The notes under the pieces were generated by a model. That model had not been told where the DNA came from. It did no database searches and saw only the letters and a list, made by a program, of their open reading frames with translations. Position numbers and translations under genes: made by a program. A stretch of DNA of 5,169 bases from an uncultured Clostridia bacterium (GTDB lineage Bacteria; Bacillota; Clostridia; Peptostreptococcales; Anaerovoracaceae): assembly GCA_937889655.1 (NCBI GenBank), contig CALBZG010000173.1, forward strand, positions 1 to 5,169, given 5' to 3'. This document shows positions 4,570 to 5,169 of this stretch, one piece after another (position 1 is the stretch's first letter; every line of letters begins with the position of its first letter).

Positions 4570-5169
4570 CAGTATGGCCAGTTTCTGTTTTCTTTATCCC
4601 TCTCCGCTGCCAATCTTTTAGCGGCCAGTTCAAGAGCTCTCTCCCGCCTCAGTTTCTTTTTCTTTTTACCGATTATGATCCTCAGTATGATAACCATCAG
4701 TGTCAATGCGGCTACTAAAGCGGCCAATATAACTACGATAGCAATCAGAGGTTTTGCTATTGTGTCTGAAATGCCGATTTTGGATAATACCGTACCCACC
4801 GCCACATCTTCCATGACCACGGCATCAACGGATTGAACAAGACGATCGCCTTCATAAACCTCGATTTTCCCAACTACCGTTCCGGCCTTGACAGGGGCCA
4901 TTATAAAATCCTCAAGAACAGTTTTCGTTGATATTACTGAATCTCCTGCATCGTTGGGCATGGTGATGTAGCAGTCATCCACTGCTGCTACGCCTACTTT
5001 ACGGGAAGCGCCTTCCCTGACCCTGATTCTATCAACTTCTTTCCCTTTTTCAATGGCGCGATGGCTCCTATAGTTTTCAAAGCCCCATTCAAAAAGACTG
5101 ATTGAATCCGAATAGCGCTCCAGCTCTCCGCTTTTCATGATAACGCTGATCAGCATAGTGCCTTCTTTT
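4569..5169 (-). CDS. D-alanyl-D-alanine carboxypeptidase (PBP5/DacF type), C-terminal part
   Basis: The frame is open to the right edge of the window, where codons for KEGT precede MLISVIMKSGELERYSDS; this is the end of the penicillin-binding catalytic domain seen in low-molecular-weight D,D-carboxypeptidases, so the ATG at 5154-5156 is internal. The SxxK, SxN and KTG motifs lie outside the window. Counting from that Met, residues ~22-117 are a beta-rich PBP5_C-type domain (with IMAPVKAGTVVGKIEVYEGDRLV at 84-107), ~136-163 a strong membrane helix, and 164-195 a basic, Arg/Lys/Glu-rich cytoplasmic tail beginning with five Lys. These enzymes remove the terminal D-Ala from peptidoglycan stem peptides outside the cell. 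The stop overlaps the uvrC start by one base, indicating an operon. Confidence 0.88.
   Translation of the reverse strand, partial: KEGTMLISVIMKSGELERYSDSISLFEWGFENYRSHRAIEKGKEVDRIRVREGASRKVGVAAVDDCYITMPNDAGDSVISTKTVLEDFIMAPVKAGTVVGKIEVYEGDRLVQSVDAVVMEDVAVGTVLSKIGISDTIAKPLIAIVVILAALVAALTLMVIILRIIIGKKKKKLRRERALELAAKRLAAERDKENRNWPY

Noticed and set aside
5154..5156. ATG at 5156 as the true start of the carboxypeptidase-like gene
   Set aside because: The frame stays open to the window edge with codons KEGT that fit the family, and the protein would otherwise lack its whole catalytic domain.
48..5169. CRISPR array, transposon, prophage or defence island
   Set aside because: No spaced direct repeats, terminal inverted repeats, transposase, integrase or toxin-antitoxin pair is visible; the genes are housekeeping or small unknown proteins.

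Overview
The window looks like chromosomal DNA from a low-to-mid GC Gram-positive bacterium, most likely an anaerobic Clostridia-type Firmicute. The basis is strong GGAGG ribosome-binding sites, extended -10 promoters of the SigA type, a DUF1292 protein and the style of the UvrC and D,D-carboxypeptidase sequences. This is an inference from gene families; no taxonomic marker gene is present. The first 46 bases are not biological: they match the Illumina universal (P5/TruSeq) adapter, so the window begins at an uncleaned contig end.

Layout, left to right. (1) Adapter 1-46, then the 3' part of an unrecognised gene (48-347, +), truncated by the adapter. (2) A 180-bp gap with a near-consensus promoter, then a PspC-domain membrane protein (528-848, +). 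(3) A long bidirectional hairpin terminator (872-919) shared with the convergent gene, an FAD-dependent oxidoreductase of the COG2509 type (927-2315, -). (4) A short region with back-to-back extended -10 promoters, driving the flavoprotein leftward and a 63-aa two-helix membrane protein (2432-2623, +) rightward. (5) A second bidirectional terminator (2652-2679). (6) A leftward cluster read as D,D-carboxypeptidase C-terminal part (4569 to beyond 5169), uvrC (3043-4569) and a DUF1292 gene (2700-2981). The carboxypeptidase and uvrC overlap by one base (TGATG). The DUF1292 gene has its own good promoter, which overlaps the uvrC stop codon.

How they work together: the carboxypeptidase (cell-wall trimming) and UvrC (nucleotide excision repair) are co-transcribed and probably translationally coupled, but no functional link between them is evident. 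The other genes are short independent transcription units. I see no mobile element, CRISPR array, RNA gene or defence system.

The most interesting point is UvrC. At 508 residues it is clearly shorter than the usual ~590-620. Both nuclease active sites, the UVR helix, the four cysteines and the HhH tail are intact. The stretch between the UVR motif and the RNase H-like domain is replaced by a short Ala/Lys/Glu-rich linker.
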